A DNA stretch of 64,000 nt, taken from R-RK-3 sp031399085. Lineage in GTDB: Bacteria; Pseudomonadota; Alphaproteobacteria; Rhizobiales; Rhodomicrobiaceae. A program made the position numbers and the translations under genes. The notes beneath the pieces were generated by a model that ran no database searches, was not told the origin of the DNA, and was given only the letters and a program-made list of their open reading frames with translations. Below are positions 46,885 through 55,817 of the stretch, one piece after another; the first letter of the stretch is position 1; every line of letters begins with the position of its first letter. The stretch lies in NCBI GenBank assembly GCA_031399085.1, contig JANNOQ010000058.1, positions 1-64,000 of the forward strand, given 5' to 3'.

Positions 46885-47916
46885 TTATATCGGACCACGC
46901 AAATAGAATCGCGCGATCAGCGGCAACAATAGCGACAGGCCTAGAAAACGCACCAACTGATGCGCCGCAACGAATGCCGGGTCGAGCCCAAGGACGAGAG
47001 CCAGAATAGTCATCGCCTCGATTCCGCCAGGCGCGAAGGCGACGACGACCTGACCGAATGGCAGGCTGAGCGCCCAGGCGACCAGCACCGCCCCAGAGGT
47101 CGAAATAGCGATGGCGATAAGAAACGCCCCGATGGAAGGCACAAAGGCTTTCACGAGAAAATTCAGTTGGGTGCCGACAAAACGGACACCAATCGCGCAG
47201 CCTAGCAGAAGCTGGCAAGGGATCAGGATGGCTTGCGGCATCTGGCCCGATAGCCCGCCCGACAAATGCAGCACCGCGCCGCTGACCATGCCGCCAAACA
47301 GCATGCCGGCCGGGAAATTCCGTTTCTCAAGCAGGTAGCCTAGCACCGCGCCCAAGGCCGCCTCGACCAGCACGCCGAGATAACCGCTGACTTGCGGAAC
47401 CGGAAGTTGCGGCGGGGCCATTGAAAAAGTGATGAGCGAGGGCAGGATGGCGAGCAGCGCCACGAGACGCAGCATCTGAGCAACGACCACCAGCCGCGTA
47501 TCCGCCGATGAGCGCAGCGACATGGCAACGACATAGGAAAGTGCGCCGGGCACGGAGGCGAAAAAAGCCGTGGCACGGCTCCATTTTCCATAAACCCCCA
47601 GGAATGCAGCCGACGCCGCTATCACCGCGGCGACCGTCACCGCAAGGCTCGCAAGGCTGATCGGCCAGCGCGCCATGTCCGCAACGATCTCGGGCGTAAA
47701 GCTGGAGCCGATTGACACGCCGAGCATGACGAACACGGCCTGGCGGACGATTTCCGGCATGTAGACCGGTGCTCCGGCCAGTGCCAGCGCGGCGATGGTC
47801 AACATGCTGCCGGTCAGCCAAGCGGCGGGCACGCCGAGAGCATGGAGGGCAAACGAACCCGCGATCCCTGCCGCAAGCGTGAAGGCGGCATCGCGCGCCT
47901 TGGTAATGGATGACAT
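46885..47916 (-). CDS. AbrB-family (ammonia monooxygenase-like) membrane protein
   Basis: The 343-residue protein has about ten membrane helices in two repeats that include AAWLTGSMLTIAALALAG and FPAGMLFGGMVSGAVLHLSG, plus GQVVVAFAPGGIEAMTILAL. This is the AbrB/COG3180 membrane family, once called ammonia-monooxygenase-like and not to be confused with the AbrB DNA-binding protein; some annotations call it a regulator, but it looks like a transporter or channel. AAGGATCC precedes ATG 47916. It lies 40 bases upstream of the CAP gene on the same strand. Confidence 0.8.
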   Translation of the reverse strand: MSSITKARDAAFTLAAGIAGSFALHALGVPAAWLTGSMLTIAALALAGAPVYMPEIVRQAVFVMLGVSIGSSFTPEIVADMARWPISLASLAVTVAAVIAASAAFLGVYGKWSRATAFFASVPGALSYVVAMSLRSSADTRLVVVAQMLRLVALLAILPSLITFSMAPPQLPVPQVSGYLGVLVEAALGAVLGYLLEKRNFPAGMLFGGMVSGAVLHLSGGLSGQMPQAILIPCQLLLGCAIGVRFVGTQLNFLVKAFVPSIGAFLIAIAISTSGAVLVAWALSLPFGQVVVAFAPGGIEAMTILALVLGLDPAFVAAHQLVRFLGLSLLLPLIARFYLRGPI

Positions 47917-48007
47917 GGTCGTGGATCCTTGCCGCTAAACCGAGGAACGCGCGGCTACCGGGTGCGCTGAGCGGCGCAAGAAAAGAACGACGAAATGCGG
48001 GTGACGT

Positions 48008-48832
48008 TTATACCTGACCGTTGCCCTCGATCAAACGCGCGCACAGCCAGAATTCGCCCTGAATGATGCAGCCGGGTTGCAGCTCGCCATGCACCTGGCC
48101 GGCATCGGCGACGACATCGATCGTGCCGCCGAGCGTCTTGACCAGAGCGGCGTGGAAGGTCTGGCCGGTGACGCTATTCTGACGCTGGTCGGCGGTGAGA
48201 ACGCGCGCGGTGAAAAAGGCGCGGGACGGCGCGTTAAAATCCTCCGCGCCAGGATCGTGAAACACAGCCTGACCGCCCGTCTCGCTGGCCGAGGAGAAAA
48301 GGCCGCTCGCGAAAAAGGATTCGGGCTGGAATTTCACCTGCTCGTCAGATTGCGACCGCGCGAACTCGACCTCATCGGCAAAAATGGCCAGATCATGCGG
48401 GAAGGCGGCGATCTGCGCCTGCGCCAGAAAAGGCGTGACGCGATTGATCCACACCGCATAGTCGACAATGTCGATCAGACCGACCGTCGAGCATTGGCGC
48501 GGACGAGGTCCCGGTTCGATTTCGACAAAGGCGGCGCCCTCGAAGGCGTTGTCGGTGGGCCGCTGGCGCTTTTTCATCACGCGGACCGGCATCCGGCCGC
48601 CGCCACTGAAAAACGGCGTGACCCCGACAATGCTCAGCTTCTCCTCGCCGCCGCCGGGCTGCTTTGCAAGATGCACCCAAAGCTCTGAGCCGCCATCTGA
48701 GTGCCAGCGATAGTAATAGCCGGGCGCGCAGGGCTGGGAATAGGCACCGGTATCGGGCAGTCTGCTGACCATTTCGGCCAGCTCTTCCGCTGAACCGGCA
48801 TTAAATCCGATGACACTGAAATGGTCTGTCAT
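48008..48832 (-). CDS. Conserved hypothetical protein
   Basis: The 274-residue protein begins MTDHFSVIGFNAGSAEELAEMVSRL and has no signal peptide or membrane segment, so it should be cytoplasmic. Repeated beta-rich stretches (YYYRWHSDGGSELWVHLAKQPG, FFTARVLTADQRQNSVTGQTFHAALVKTLGGTIDVV, IQGEFWLCARLI) suggest a duplicated barrel-like or VOC-like fold. I do not recognise a specific family. It lies between the membrane protein gene and leuB on the same strand, with a 113-base gap to the leuB stop. Confidence 0.6.
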   Translation of the reverse strand: MTDHFSVIGFNAGSAEELAEMVSRLPDTGAYSQPCAPGYYYRWHSDGGSELWVHLAKQPGGGEEKLSIVGVTPFFSGGGRMPVRVMKKRQRPTDNAFEGAAFVEIEPGPRPRQCSTVGLIDIVDYAVWINRVTPFLAQAQIAAFPHDLAIFADEVEFARSQSDEQVKFQPESFFASGLFSSASETGGQAVFHDPGAEDFNAPSRAFFTARVLTADQRQNSVTGQTFHAALVKTLGGTIDVVADAGQVHGELQPGCIIQGEFWLCARLIEGNGQV

Positions 48833-48945
48833 CGCCCCGCTTGCCTCTCTCTTACGCTTGAACGCGATGCTTTATGCGCGTTGTGTTGCGGGAAAAGCGG
48901 GCCTCCATCCCTGCCTTGGCAAGGACCGGCTCCTCCCGTTCGAGC

Positions 48946-50055
48946 CTACGCCGCCAGCGCTTCAAGCTCTTCGATGATCGCCGCGCCCATCTGAGCCGTC
49001 GAGACGGTCCGCATGCCGTCCTGCATGATGTCGCGCGTGCGCAGGCCCTTATCCAGCACCTGGGAAATGGCCGTTTCAACCATGTCCGCCTCGCGGCTCA
49101 TGCTGAAGGAATAGCGAAGCGCCATGCCGAAGCTGGCAATTGTCGCGATGGGATTCGCGGCGCCCTGGCCGGCAATATCGGGAGCGCTGCCATGCACCGG
49201 CTCGTAGAGCGCTGGCCGTTTGCCGGAGGCGTCGGGCGCGCCGAGCGAGGCCGAGGGCAGCATTCCAAGCGAGCCGGTCAGCATCGCCGCCTGATCCGAT
49301 AGCATGTCGCCAAAGAGATTGTCGGTCACGATCACATCGAACTGCTTGGGGGCGCGCACGAGCTGCATGGCGCAATTATCGGCGAGGATGTGCGTCAGCT
49401 CGACATCGGAATACTCATCGCGGTGGACCTTCGACACCACCTGGTGCCAGAGCACCCCGGACCGCATGACATTGCGCTTCTCGGCGGAGGCGACTTTTCC
49501 ACGCCGCTTGCGGGCCAGCTCGAAGGCCACCCGCGCGATCCGTTCGATCTCGCCGGTCGTGTAAACCTGGGTGTCAACGGCGCGCTTCTGGCCGTTTTCA
49601 AGCGTCACGATTTCCTTCGGCTCACCGAAATACACGCCGCCCGTTAGCTCGCGCACGATCATCAGGTCGAGCCCTTCGACATGCTCGCGCTTGAGCGATG
49701 AGGCATCGGCAAGGGCCGGGTAGCAAATGGCTGGGCGCAGATTAGCGAAAAGCTGCATATCCTTGCGCAAGCGAAGAAGCCCGGCCTCGGGACGCACCTC
49801 ATAGGGCACAGTGTCCCATTGCGGCCCACCGACCGCCCCCAGCATCACAGCATCGGCCTGCATCGCCTTGGCCATCGCCGCATCTGAGATGGCGGCGCCA
49901 TGCGCGTCATAAGCGCAGCCACCAACGAGGTCGCTCTCGATATTGAAGCTGGCCGCGCCCTGCGCGTTCAGCCAGGCAATCAGGCGCTCAACCTCGCCCA
50001 TAACTTCCGGCCCGATGCCATCGCCAGGCAGGAGCAGCACGTCAAATGTCGGCAT
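48946..50055 (-). CDS. leuB: 3-isopropylmalate dehydrogenase
   Basis: LeuB oxidatively decarboxylates 3-isopropylmalate in leucine synthesis, using NAD and a divalent metal. The 369-residue protein has LLPGDGIGPEVM, the RPEAGLLRLRKDMQLFANLRP substrate loop, RELTGGVYFGEP, the DNLFGDMLSDQAAMLTGSLGMLPSASLG metal/cofactor region and EPVHGSAPDIAGQGAANP. ATG 50055 begins MPTFDVLLLPGDG. It lies 185 bases downstream of leuD and on the same strand; leuC is not in the window. Confidence 0.97.
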   Translation of the reverse strand: MPTFDVLLLPGDGIGPEVMGEVERLIAWLNAQGAASFNIESDLVGGCAYDAHGAAISDAAMAKAMQADAVMLGAVGGPQWDTVPYEVRPEAGLLRLRKDMQLFANLRPAICYPALADASSLKREHVEGLDLMIVRELTGGVYFGEPKEIVTLENGQKRAVDTQVYTTGEIERIARVAFELARKRRGKVASAEKRNVMRSGVLWHQVVSKVHRDEYSDVELTHILADNCAMQLVRAPKQFDVIVTDNLFGDMLSDQAAMLTGSLGMLPSASLGAPDASGKRPALYEPVHGSAPDIAGQGAANPIATIASFGMALRYSFSMSREADMVETAISQVLDKGLRTRDIMQDGMRTVSTAQMGAAIIEELEALAA

Positions 50056-50240
50056 TGAAAGCTCTCGGCATGGGCGGAACGTGGCCGCCGGACGTTCCCT
50101 TGGTTAGTTTGTTGCTAATGGGAAACAGAATGCAGGGCAAGCCGCAAGACCGATTTTACGGAAAACCCGCGGCCAACTGTGTTTTTGGTGCACAGAAATT
50201 CAACGATGCGTCGAGCCGCCAGTCCGGCATGACGCCGAGC

Positions 50241-50846
50241 TTAAGCCCAGGGGCGCGCCACCGCCAGCTTGGCTTCATAAGCCGCGATGCTGTCCTGTTT
50301 GGTCAGCGTCAGGCCGATATCGTCGAGCCCTTCGAGGAGGCACGTCTTGCGGAACGGATCGATGTCGAAATGGATGACGCCGCCGTCGGGACCGCGGATT
50401 TCCTGGGCCGCAAGGTTGACCGTGATCGTGGCGTTCGCGCCGCGCGAGGCATCGTCCATCAGCTTGTCGATTTCAGATTGCGGCAGGGCGATCGGGAGGA
50501 TGCCGTTCTTGAAGCAGTTATTGTAGAAGATGTCGGCAAAGCTCGGCGCGATCACGCATTTGATGCCGAAATCCAAGAGCGCCCAAGGCGCGTGTTCGCG
50601 GCTCGACCCGCAGCCGAAATTGGCGCCGGTAACGAGGATTTTCGCTTTGCGGTAGGCGGGCCGGTTCAGGACGAAATCAGCGTTCTCCACGCCCTCCGCG
50701 TCGAAGCGCATTTCGTGGAACAGGTTCGCGCCGAGCCCGGTGCGCTTGATCGTCTTCAGGAATTGCTTGGGGATGATCATGTCGGTGTCGACATTCATCA
50801 TCGGCAAAGGGGCGGCAACGCCTGTCAGTTCGGTGAATTTTTCCAT
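50241..50846 (-). CDS. leuD: 3-isopropylmalate dehydratase small subunit
   Basis: LeuD is the swivelling small subunit of isopropylmalate isomerase, pairing with the iron-sulphur LeuC. The 201-residue protein has MEKFTELTGVAAPLPMMNVDTDMIIPKQFLKTIKRTG and the loop NFGCGSSREHAPWAL. ATG 50846 matches the family start; the longer frame to 50912 has 22 extra residues. No good ribosome site precedes either. The partner leuC is not adjacent within this window. Confidence 0.95.
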   Translation of the reverse strand: MEKFTELTGVAAPLPMMNVDTDMIIPKQFLKTIKRTGLGANLFHEMRFDAEGVENADFVLNRPAYRKAKILVTGANFGCGSSREHAPWALLDFGIKCVIAPSFADIFYNNCFKNGILPIALPQSEIDKLMDDASRGANATITVNLAAQEIRGPDGGVIHFDIDPFRKTCLLEGLDDIGLTLTKQDSIAAYEAKLAVARPWA

Positions 50847-50995
50847 GCGGGCAACCAGTTCGGATTGAGTTGGGTCTTCATTGAACCGAAAAGCGCCTTC
50901 CCGCAACCCCATTGAGCGGCAAGCCCTGTCCTTCGGGCCAAATCAGATTATGATTGGCCGCTCGAATACAACCCTTGCGCCAAGGGAGTTGCACG

Positions 50996-51442
50996 ATGGC
51001 CGAGCTGGTTCAAATCGATAAAAACACCTTCGTTGCCGGACAGATTCAACCGGACGATCTGGAGGAAATAGCGGCGAGCGGCATCAAAGTGATCGTCAAC
51101 AACCGTCCGGACGCAGAGTCATTCGTCGGCCAGCCGACCGCGAAGGTCTTGGAAGCGGAAGCCACCCGTCTTGGCATCGCCTTCGTCAATCTGCCCTTCA
51201 CGGCGGCGACGCTGACGCCCGAGCACGCTGCGGCATTCGCCGAGATCTTGAAGGACGCCGACGGGCCGATCCTTGCCTATTGCCGCAGCGGCAACCGTTC
51301 CGCCATGCTTTGGGCGGCGGCCAATGTCGCGCTCGGGGCGCCGCTCGATGCCGTGGTGGAGCAAGCGCTCGATGCCGGATATGATTTGCGCCCCACCGCC
51401 GAGTTCATCGCCGATATCGGCAGATCCGCGATCGTCGAATAG
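50996..51442 (+). CDS. TIGR01244-family sulfur transferase/phosphatase (DUF442-like)
   Basis: The 148-residue protein resembles the small alpha/beta phosphatase-like domain also found fused to Blh/beta-lactamase-like hydrolases: NTFVAGQIQPDDLEEIAASGIKVIVNNRPDAE, then the active-site loop ILAYCRSGNRSAMLW with a Cys-(x)n-Arg signature. Members are linked to sulphur/persulphide metabolism; the function here is inferred. AAGGGAG precedes ATG 50996. It is convergent with the XRE regulator gene two bases away. Confidence 0.8.
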   Translation: MAELVQIDKNTFVAGQIQPDDLEEIAASGIKVIVNNRPDAESFVGQPTAKVLEAEATRLGIAFVNLPFTAATLTPEHAAAFAEILKDADGPILAYCRSGNRSAMLWAAANVALGAPLDAVVEQALDAGYDLRPTAEFIADIGRSAIVE

Positions 51443-51443
51443 C

Positions 51444-52187
51444 TTACAAGGCCGTGAGCAAGAGCGCGAAAGGCTCCTCGACGGTGCGCCTCAACAGGCC
51501 GCGATAGGAGGCATAGCAGGCATGGCCCTGCTTGATGCGCCCGAATTCCGCCGATGCGATCGTTTTGAAGGGCGCAAGCACGATCGGCGTCGCCACGGGT
51601 GTGAGCTGCGCGCCGCGCCCGACCTGCAGCGTCGTCAGTATGCCGTGCAGCTCACCGCGGATGGTCGGCCGGGCGACGATGATCAACCGATATTGGCCGT
51701 GCTTGTTGGTAACGAAATAGATGTGGCCCGACTGATGCGGGGCCGACACCACGCCGCCTTGCGTATATTCCGCGTCGATCCGCTCGGATTCCGTGAACAC
51801 CAGATTTGACGCCACCTGATCCCAGCGGATCTGGGTCAAATAGGCATAAATGGCTTGCGGTTCGCTGAAGGACGGCCGCAGCGTGACGTAATCGCCCTCC
51901 ATCCAGGAAACGCCCGCCCGGGAATAGGAGCCGAGCCCGTCCGCCGCAAGGCCCTGCGGACCATCATTTGCCGGGAGGAAATTGCGCTGCTGCCGCAGAC
52001 TGATGGCCAGCGCTTCCTCCAACCTGACCAATGTCGCCAGCGTGAACGGTCGGCGGCCGGATAGCGCCTTTTCGAGCGTGGACAAGCTGATCTTGGCGAG
52101 GACCGCGAGTTGCTGCCGGGTCATGCGTCGGCGCGCCAGCTCTTCCGCGATGCGTGCAGCGGCCGTCAAACTGTCGTCCTCAGCCAA
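51444..52187 (-). CDS. XRE-family helix-turn-helix regulator with C-terminal sensor-like domain
   Basis: The 247-residue protein has an N-terminal helix-turn-helix of the Cro/C1 type (RRMTRQQLAVLAKISLSTLEKALSGRRPFTLATLVRLEEAL), then a domain of about 150 residues rich in beta strands (SWMEGDYVTLRPSFSEPQAIYAYL, GHIYFVTNKHGQYRLIIVA), possibly a ligand-sensing domain. TTG 52187 is preferred because GGAG stands six bases ahead; TTG 52229 is possible. It is divergent from the sortase substrate gene, 215 bases away, and could regulate that pair, which is inference. Confidence 0.75.
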   Translation of the reverse strand: MAEDDSLTAAARIAEELARRRMTRQQLAVLAKISLSTLEKALSGRRPFTLATLVRLEEALAISLRQQRNFLPANDGPQGLAADGLGSYSRAGVSWMEGDYVTLRPSFSEPQAIYAYLTQIRWDQVASNLVFTESERIDAEYTQGGVVSAPHQSGHIYFVTNKHGQYRLIIVARPTIRGELHGILTTLQVGRGAQLTPVATPIVLAPFKTIASAEFGRIKQGHACYASYRGLLRRTVEEPFALLLTAL

Positions 52188-52402
52188 GGATTGCTCCGAC
52201 CGGCGCGACAACGCTGTCCTCCCGCCCAACCCGTAATGAACCGGACATATCCGTAAAGCGACAGAGGATGCAAGCGGTTCGTGGCGGTAAGCGGCGGCTG
52301 CTTACGGAACTATCTCGAAGAAGACGCTCGATGCGATTGGGCGCGTCGGGGAAGTTGTTGGGACAGCTTCGCCCCGCCAATGACAAAAATAGGTGACACG
52401 CC

Positions 52403-54718
52403 ATGCCCTCCGAATATCTCACAGTCAAAACACCGGAAATAATTCATCGCCACCCGGCGTTTGCAATTTCAGACCTTCACAAATCTGTCACTGCCCAATT
52501 CGTTCTTGCCTTATTGTTTTCCATAATTTTTACCATTATGCCAGCCAACGCCCAGTCTGGCGTCGCCACCATGCGTCCCGGCGAGGCCCGTTCGGGCATG
52601 CTGCTGTTCAAGGCGGTCGATGAAGACCGCTATGTCCCTGCGCCGCTCGTCGGCGCCGACATCGACATCACGGTTTCAGGGCCGACCGCCCGCGCCCGGG
52701 TCACCCAGCACTTCTACAACCCCACGGACGGCTGGATCGAAGGTGTTTACGTCTATCCGCTTCCCGAAAATTCCGCCGTCGATACGCTGAAGATGGTCAT
52801 CGGCGAGCGTGTCATCGTCGCCGACATCAAGGAGCGCCAGGAAGCCAAGCGCATCTTTGAGGAGGCAAAGGCGGAGGGCAAGAAGGCCGCGCTGATGGAG
52901 CAGGAGCGGCCGAACATCTTCACGAATTCGGTGGCCAATATCGGCCCCGGCGAAACGGTGATCGTGCAGATCGAATATCAGCAGACCGTGCCGCAATCCG
53001 GCAACCGCTTCTCGCTGCGCGTGCCGCTCGTCGTCGCGCCGCGCTATAATCCCAAGCCGCTCGTGCAGACCGTCGATTTCGGCGGCAAGGGCTGGGGCCA
53101 GATGTCGGATCCCGTGCCGGACCGCGACCGCATCGAGCCGCCGGTGCTCGACCCGCGCGAGCACCCGCCCATCAACCCGGTGACGCTCACGGTGCGCCTT
53201 CAAGCCGGCTTCCCGCTCGGCGAGGTGAAGAGCCATTATCATGCCGTCAAGACCGAAAGCACCGGCGACGATGCGCGCATCGTCAAGCTGGATGGCGCAG
53301 TGCCCAACGATAAAGACTTCGAGCTGACTTGGGAGCCGAAGGCCGGGCAAGCGCCGTCCGCCGGCCTGTTCCACGAACGCCTCGGCGATGCCGACTATCT
53401 GCTCGCCTTCGTCACCCCGCCCGCGCTCGAACAAGCGCAACCGCCGCGCCCGCGCGAAATTATTTTCGTAATCGACAATTCCGGTTCGATGGGTGGCACG
53501 TCGATGGCGCAGGCCAAGGCAAGCCTCCTCTATGGCTTGAAGCAGCTCAAACCCGGCGACCGGTTCAATGTCGTGCGCTTCGATGACACGATGGAGCTGC
53601 TGTTCCCCGGCGCGGTGCCAGCGGATATGGAGCATGTCGGCCAGGCCCGCAGCTTTGTCTCCCGGCTCGAAGCCAATGGCGGCACGGAGATGGTCCCGGC
53701 CATGCGCGCGGCGCTCGTCGATAATGGCGGGACGGGAAGCGAGATGCTGCGGCAGGTGGTTTTCCTCACCGACGGCGCGATCGGCAATGAGCAGCAATTA
53801 TTCGAGACCATCGCATCCGGTCTCGGGCGCTCCCGTGTCTTCATGATCGGCATCGGCTCCGCGCCGAACTCCTATCTGATGCGCCACGCCGCCGAATTGG
53901 GGCGCGGCAGCTTCACCCACATCGGCAGCGGCGCGGAGGTGGAGGAGCGGATGCGCGCGCTGTTTAACAAGCTGGAGAAGCCGGCCGTGACCGATCTCAG
54001 CGTGAAATTCTCCGAAAGCGGCGCGGATGTGACGCCGAAGATTCTGCCCGATCTCTATGCTGGCGAAGGGCTTCAGATCGCCGCCAAGCTCGCCACGCTG
54101 GGCGGGACCGTCGAGATCAGCGGCACGATCGGCGATCAGCCGTGGACCGCAAAGCTTCCGCTCGCCCGCGCCGCCGATGGCAAGGGCCTGTCGAAATTGT
54201 GGGCGCGGGAGAAGATCGCCGACGCTGAGGTCGCGGTCACGATGGGAAAGATCAGCCAAGCGGCCGCGGATCAGCGGGTGCTGTCGCTGGCGCTTGAACA
54301 TCGCCTCATCAGCCGCGTGACGAGCCTGGTTGCGGTTGACAAGACGCCGAGCCGCCCGGAGGACGCGCAACTGACCCGCGCCGATGTGCCGCTCAACCTG
54401 CCGGCGGGTTGGGACTTCGACAAGGTGTTCGGCAAGCGCGGCGGCGAGGCCGGGCAGCCTACCCAGGACGGCGGTCCGGCTCCTTCCCCGCAACAGGATG
54501 CCTTAAAACTCGACGCCGCTTACGTCCAAAAGATCGCTGTGGCCCATCGCCCGGCGGCGGCCGACCTCAGCGCGAAGCAGACTGTCGCCAGCGTCGCCCT
54601 GCCGCAAACCGCGACGAACGCGGAACTCACTCTCTGGCTGGGCTTGCTGATCCTGCTCGCCAATCTGCCGCTGATCCTGATCGCCCGGCGGCAGGTCAAA
54701 CGCGGTTGGGAGGAGTAG
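52403..54718 (+). CDS. Sortase target protein with VIT and vWA domains
   Basis: The 771-residue protein is the marine proteobacterial sortase target type: a signal peptide/TM at about 30-50, a VIT domain (ITVSGPTARARVTQHFYNPTDGWIEGVYVYPLPENSAVD), a vWA domain with the MIDAS motif at Asp358 (DNSGSMGG), and a C-terminal sorting signal with LPQTA at about 733, then a hydrophobic span (LTLWLGLLILLANLPLILIA) and a basic tail (RRQVKRGWEE). AGGTGA precedes ATG 52403. It is followed by its cognate sortase 6 bases later. Probably a surface or periplasmic adhesin-like protein; the ligand is unknown. Confidence 0.92.
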   Translation: MPSEYLTVKTPEIIHRHPAFAISDLHKSVTAQFVLALLFSIIFTIMPANAQSGVATMRPGEARSGMLLFKAVDEDRYVPAPLVGADIDITVSGPTARARVTQHFYNPTDGWIEGVYVYPLPENSAVDTLKMVIGERVIVADIKERQEAKRIFEEAKAEGKKAALMEQERPNIFTNSVANIGPGETVIVQIEYQQTVPQSGNRFSLRVPLVVAPRYNPKPLVQTVDFGGKGWGQMSDPVPDRDRIEPPVLDPREHPPINPVTLTVRLQAGFPLGEVKSHYHAVKTESTGDDARIVKLDGAVPNDKDFELTWEPKAGQAPSAGLFHERLGDADYLLAFVTPPALEQAQPPRPREIIFVIDNSGSMGGTSMAQAKASLLYGLKQLKPGDRFNVVRFDDTMELLFPGAVPADMEHVGQARSFVSRLEANGGTEMVPAMRAALVDNGGTGSEMLRQVVFLTDGAIGNEQQLFETIASGLGRSRVFMIGIGSAPNSYLMRHAAELGRGSFTHIGSGAEVEERMRALFNKLEKPAVTDLSVKFSESGADVTPKILPDLYAGEGLQIAAKLATLGGTVEISGTIGDQPWTAKLPLARAADGKGLSKLWAREKIADAEVAVTMGKISQAAADQRVLSLALEHRLISRVTSLVAVDKTPSRPEDAQLTRADVPLNLPAGWDFDKVFGKRGGEAGQPTQDGGPAPSPQQDALKLDAAYVQKIAVAHRPAAADLSAKQTVASVALPQTATNAELTLWLGLLILLANLPLILIARRQVKRGWEE

Positions 54719-54724
54719 ACGGCG

Positions 54725-55375
54725 ATGCCGGCGAGCATGTCCGCCATTCGGCGAAAGCCGCCCCTGTCATCGCGGCTTGCGATGGCGGGGGCCGTCCTAG
54801 TCACCCTGACCGGCCTGGCGCTGGTTGGAAATGGCCTTGCCATCCACGCCAAGGCCATTCTCGCGCAAATTCTGCTCGACCGGGCCTTCGCCGAGAGTCT
54901 GGCGACCGGGCGTCCGGTGAAGGCCTGGTCATGGGCCGACACCTGGCCGGTCGCACGCCTCGACATTCCTCGTCTTTCGGCAAGCGCGATCATACTGAAA
55001 GGCAGCAGCGGCGAGGCGCTTGCCTTTGGCCCCGGCCATCTCGACGGCACGCCGCAGCCGGGCGAGCGCGGCACCTCGGTGATCTCGGCGCATCGCGACA
55101 CGCATTTTGCCTTTCTGCGCGATGTCCGGATAGGAGACACCATCCGCGTGACCCGCGCGGATGGGATCATCGTGTGGTTCCGCATCACGGGCACGGACAT
55201 CGAGCCGTGGAACGCGTCAGGGATCGACCCGCATGAAGCAGGCTATTCGCTGGTGCTATCCACCTGCTGGCCGCTGGATGCCGTGACGCGAGGAGAGTTG
55301 CGCTATCTGGTCCGCGCCGAGATGATCGGCCGGCAAATCTCGCAAGGGGTTTCGTCCGACCTGCCGCAGCTTTAG
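54725..55375 (+). CDS. Class GN sortase
   Basis: Sortases are transpeptidases that cleave an LPxTG-like motif in the membrane and join the protein to a cell-envelope nucleophile. The 216-residue protein has an N-terminal membrane segment (AMAGAVLVTLTGLALVGNGLAI) and the catalytic triad His123 (SAHRDTHF), Cys181 (VLSTCWPLD) and an Arg at about 193 (RGELRYLV). It sits 6 bases after its substrate gene, with GGAGGAG upstream. This pair is found in Gram-negative bacteria, where the acceptor nucleophile is unknown. Confidence 0.93.
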   Translation: MPASMSAIRRKPPLSSRLAMAGAVLVTLTGLALVGNGLAIHAKAILAQILLDRAFAESLATGRPVKAWSWADTWPVARLDIPRLSASAIILKGSSGEALAFGPGHLDGTPQPGERGTSVISAHRDTHFAFLRDVRIGDTIRVTRADGIIVWFRITGTDIEPWNASGIDPHEAGYSLVLSTCWPLDAVTRGELRYLVRAEMIGRQISQGVSSDLPQL

Positions 55376-55494
55376 GCCAAAGATCGGCCCCGCCCCCGCA
55401 AAAAAGCCGATGCGCTCATGCGTTAGGGTGACGCCGCAGATCAGGGAATTCCTCATAACGGATTGATCATCATTCGATCCCATGGAGGAGTCTT

Positions 55495-55776
55495 ATGCCC
55501 TCGTCGACCAGCATGCTCAGAATTGCTGCGCTCGTGACCGCGCTTATGGCGGTTCACTCAGCGGGAGCTGGCGAGGAAACCGGTCCGCAATTGCAAGGGG
55601 CGGTCGCACAGAACTCCACGGTCGCCGAGCTGCGCGCCGCTCCTGGCAATCCCGAGGAACAGCGGCTGCCAGTTATCTCGACCGAGATTGGGCATGTAAC
55701 AGGCGACGGTCAGCAAGGATTTGTTTCTGGCACACCAAAGGCCTGCGGCGATTCCAAAGCGGCATGTGCGCAATAG
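55495..55776 (+). CDS. Small secreted protein of unknown function
   Basis: The 93-residue protein has a signal peptide (about residues 1-25, ending AGAG) and a short mature region with two cysteines at the end (KACGDSKAACAQ). GGAGGAG precedes ATG 55495. It lies 119 bases after the sortase on the same strand, but that distance is too large to claim an operon. No homologue is recognised. Confidence 0.5.
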   Translation: MPSSTSMLRIAALVTALMAVHSAGAGEETGPQLQGAVAQNSTVAELRAAPGNPEEQRLPVISTEIGHVTGDGQQGFVSGTPKACGDSKAACAQ

Positions 55777-55817
55777 CGCGTAGCGGTCAGTAGCAGGAGA
55801 TCTACCCCCGCGGCGAA

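Noticed and set aside
50056..50240. Attenuator or leader peptide between leuD and leuB
   Set aside because: No run of Leu codons or terminator/antiterminator pair was found in this gap.
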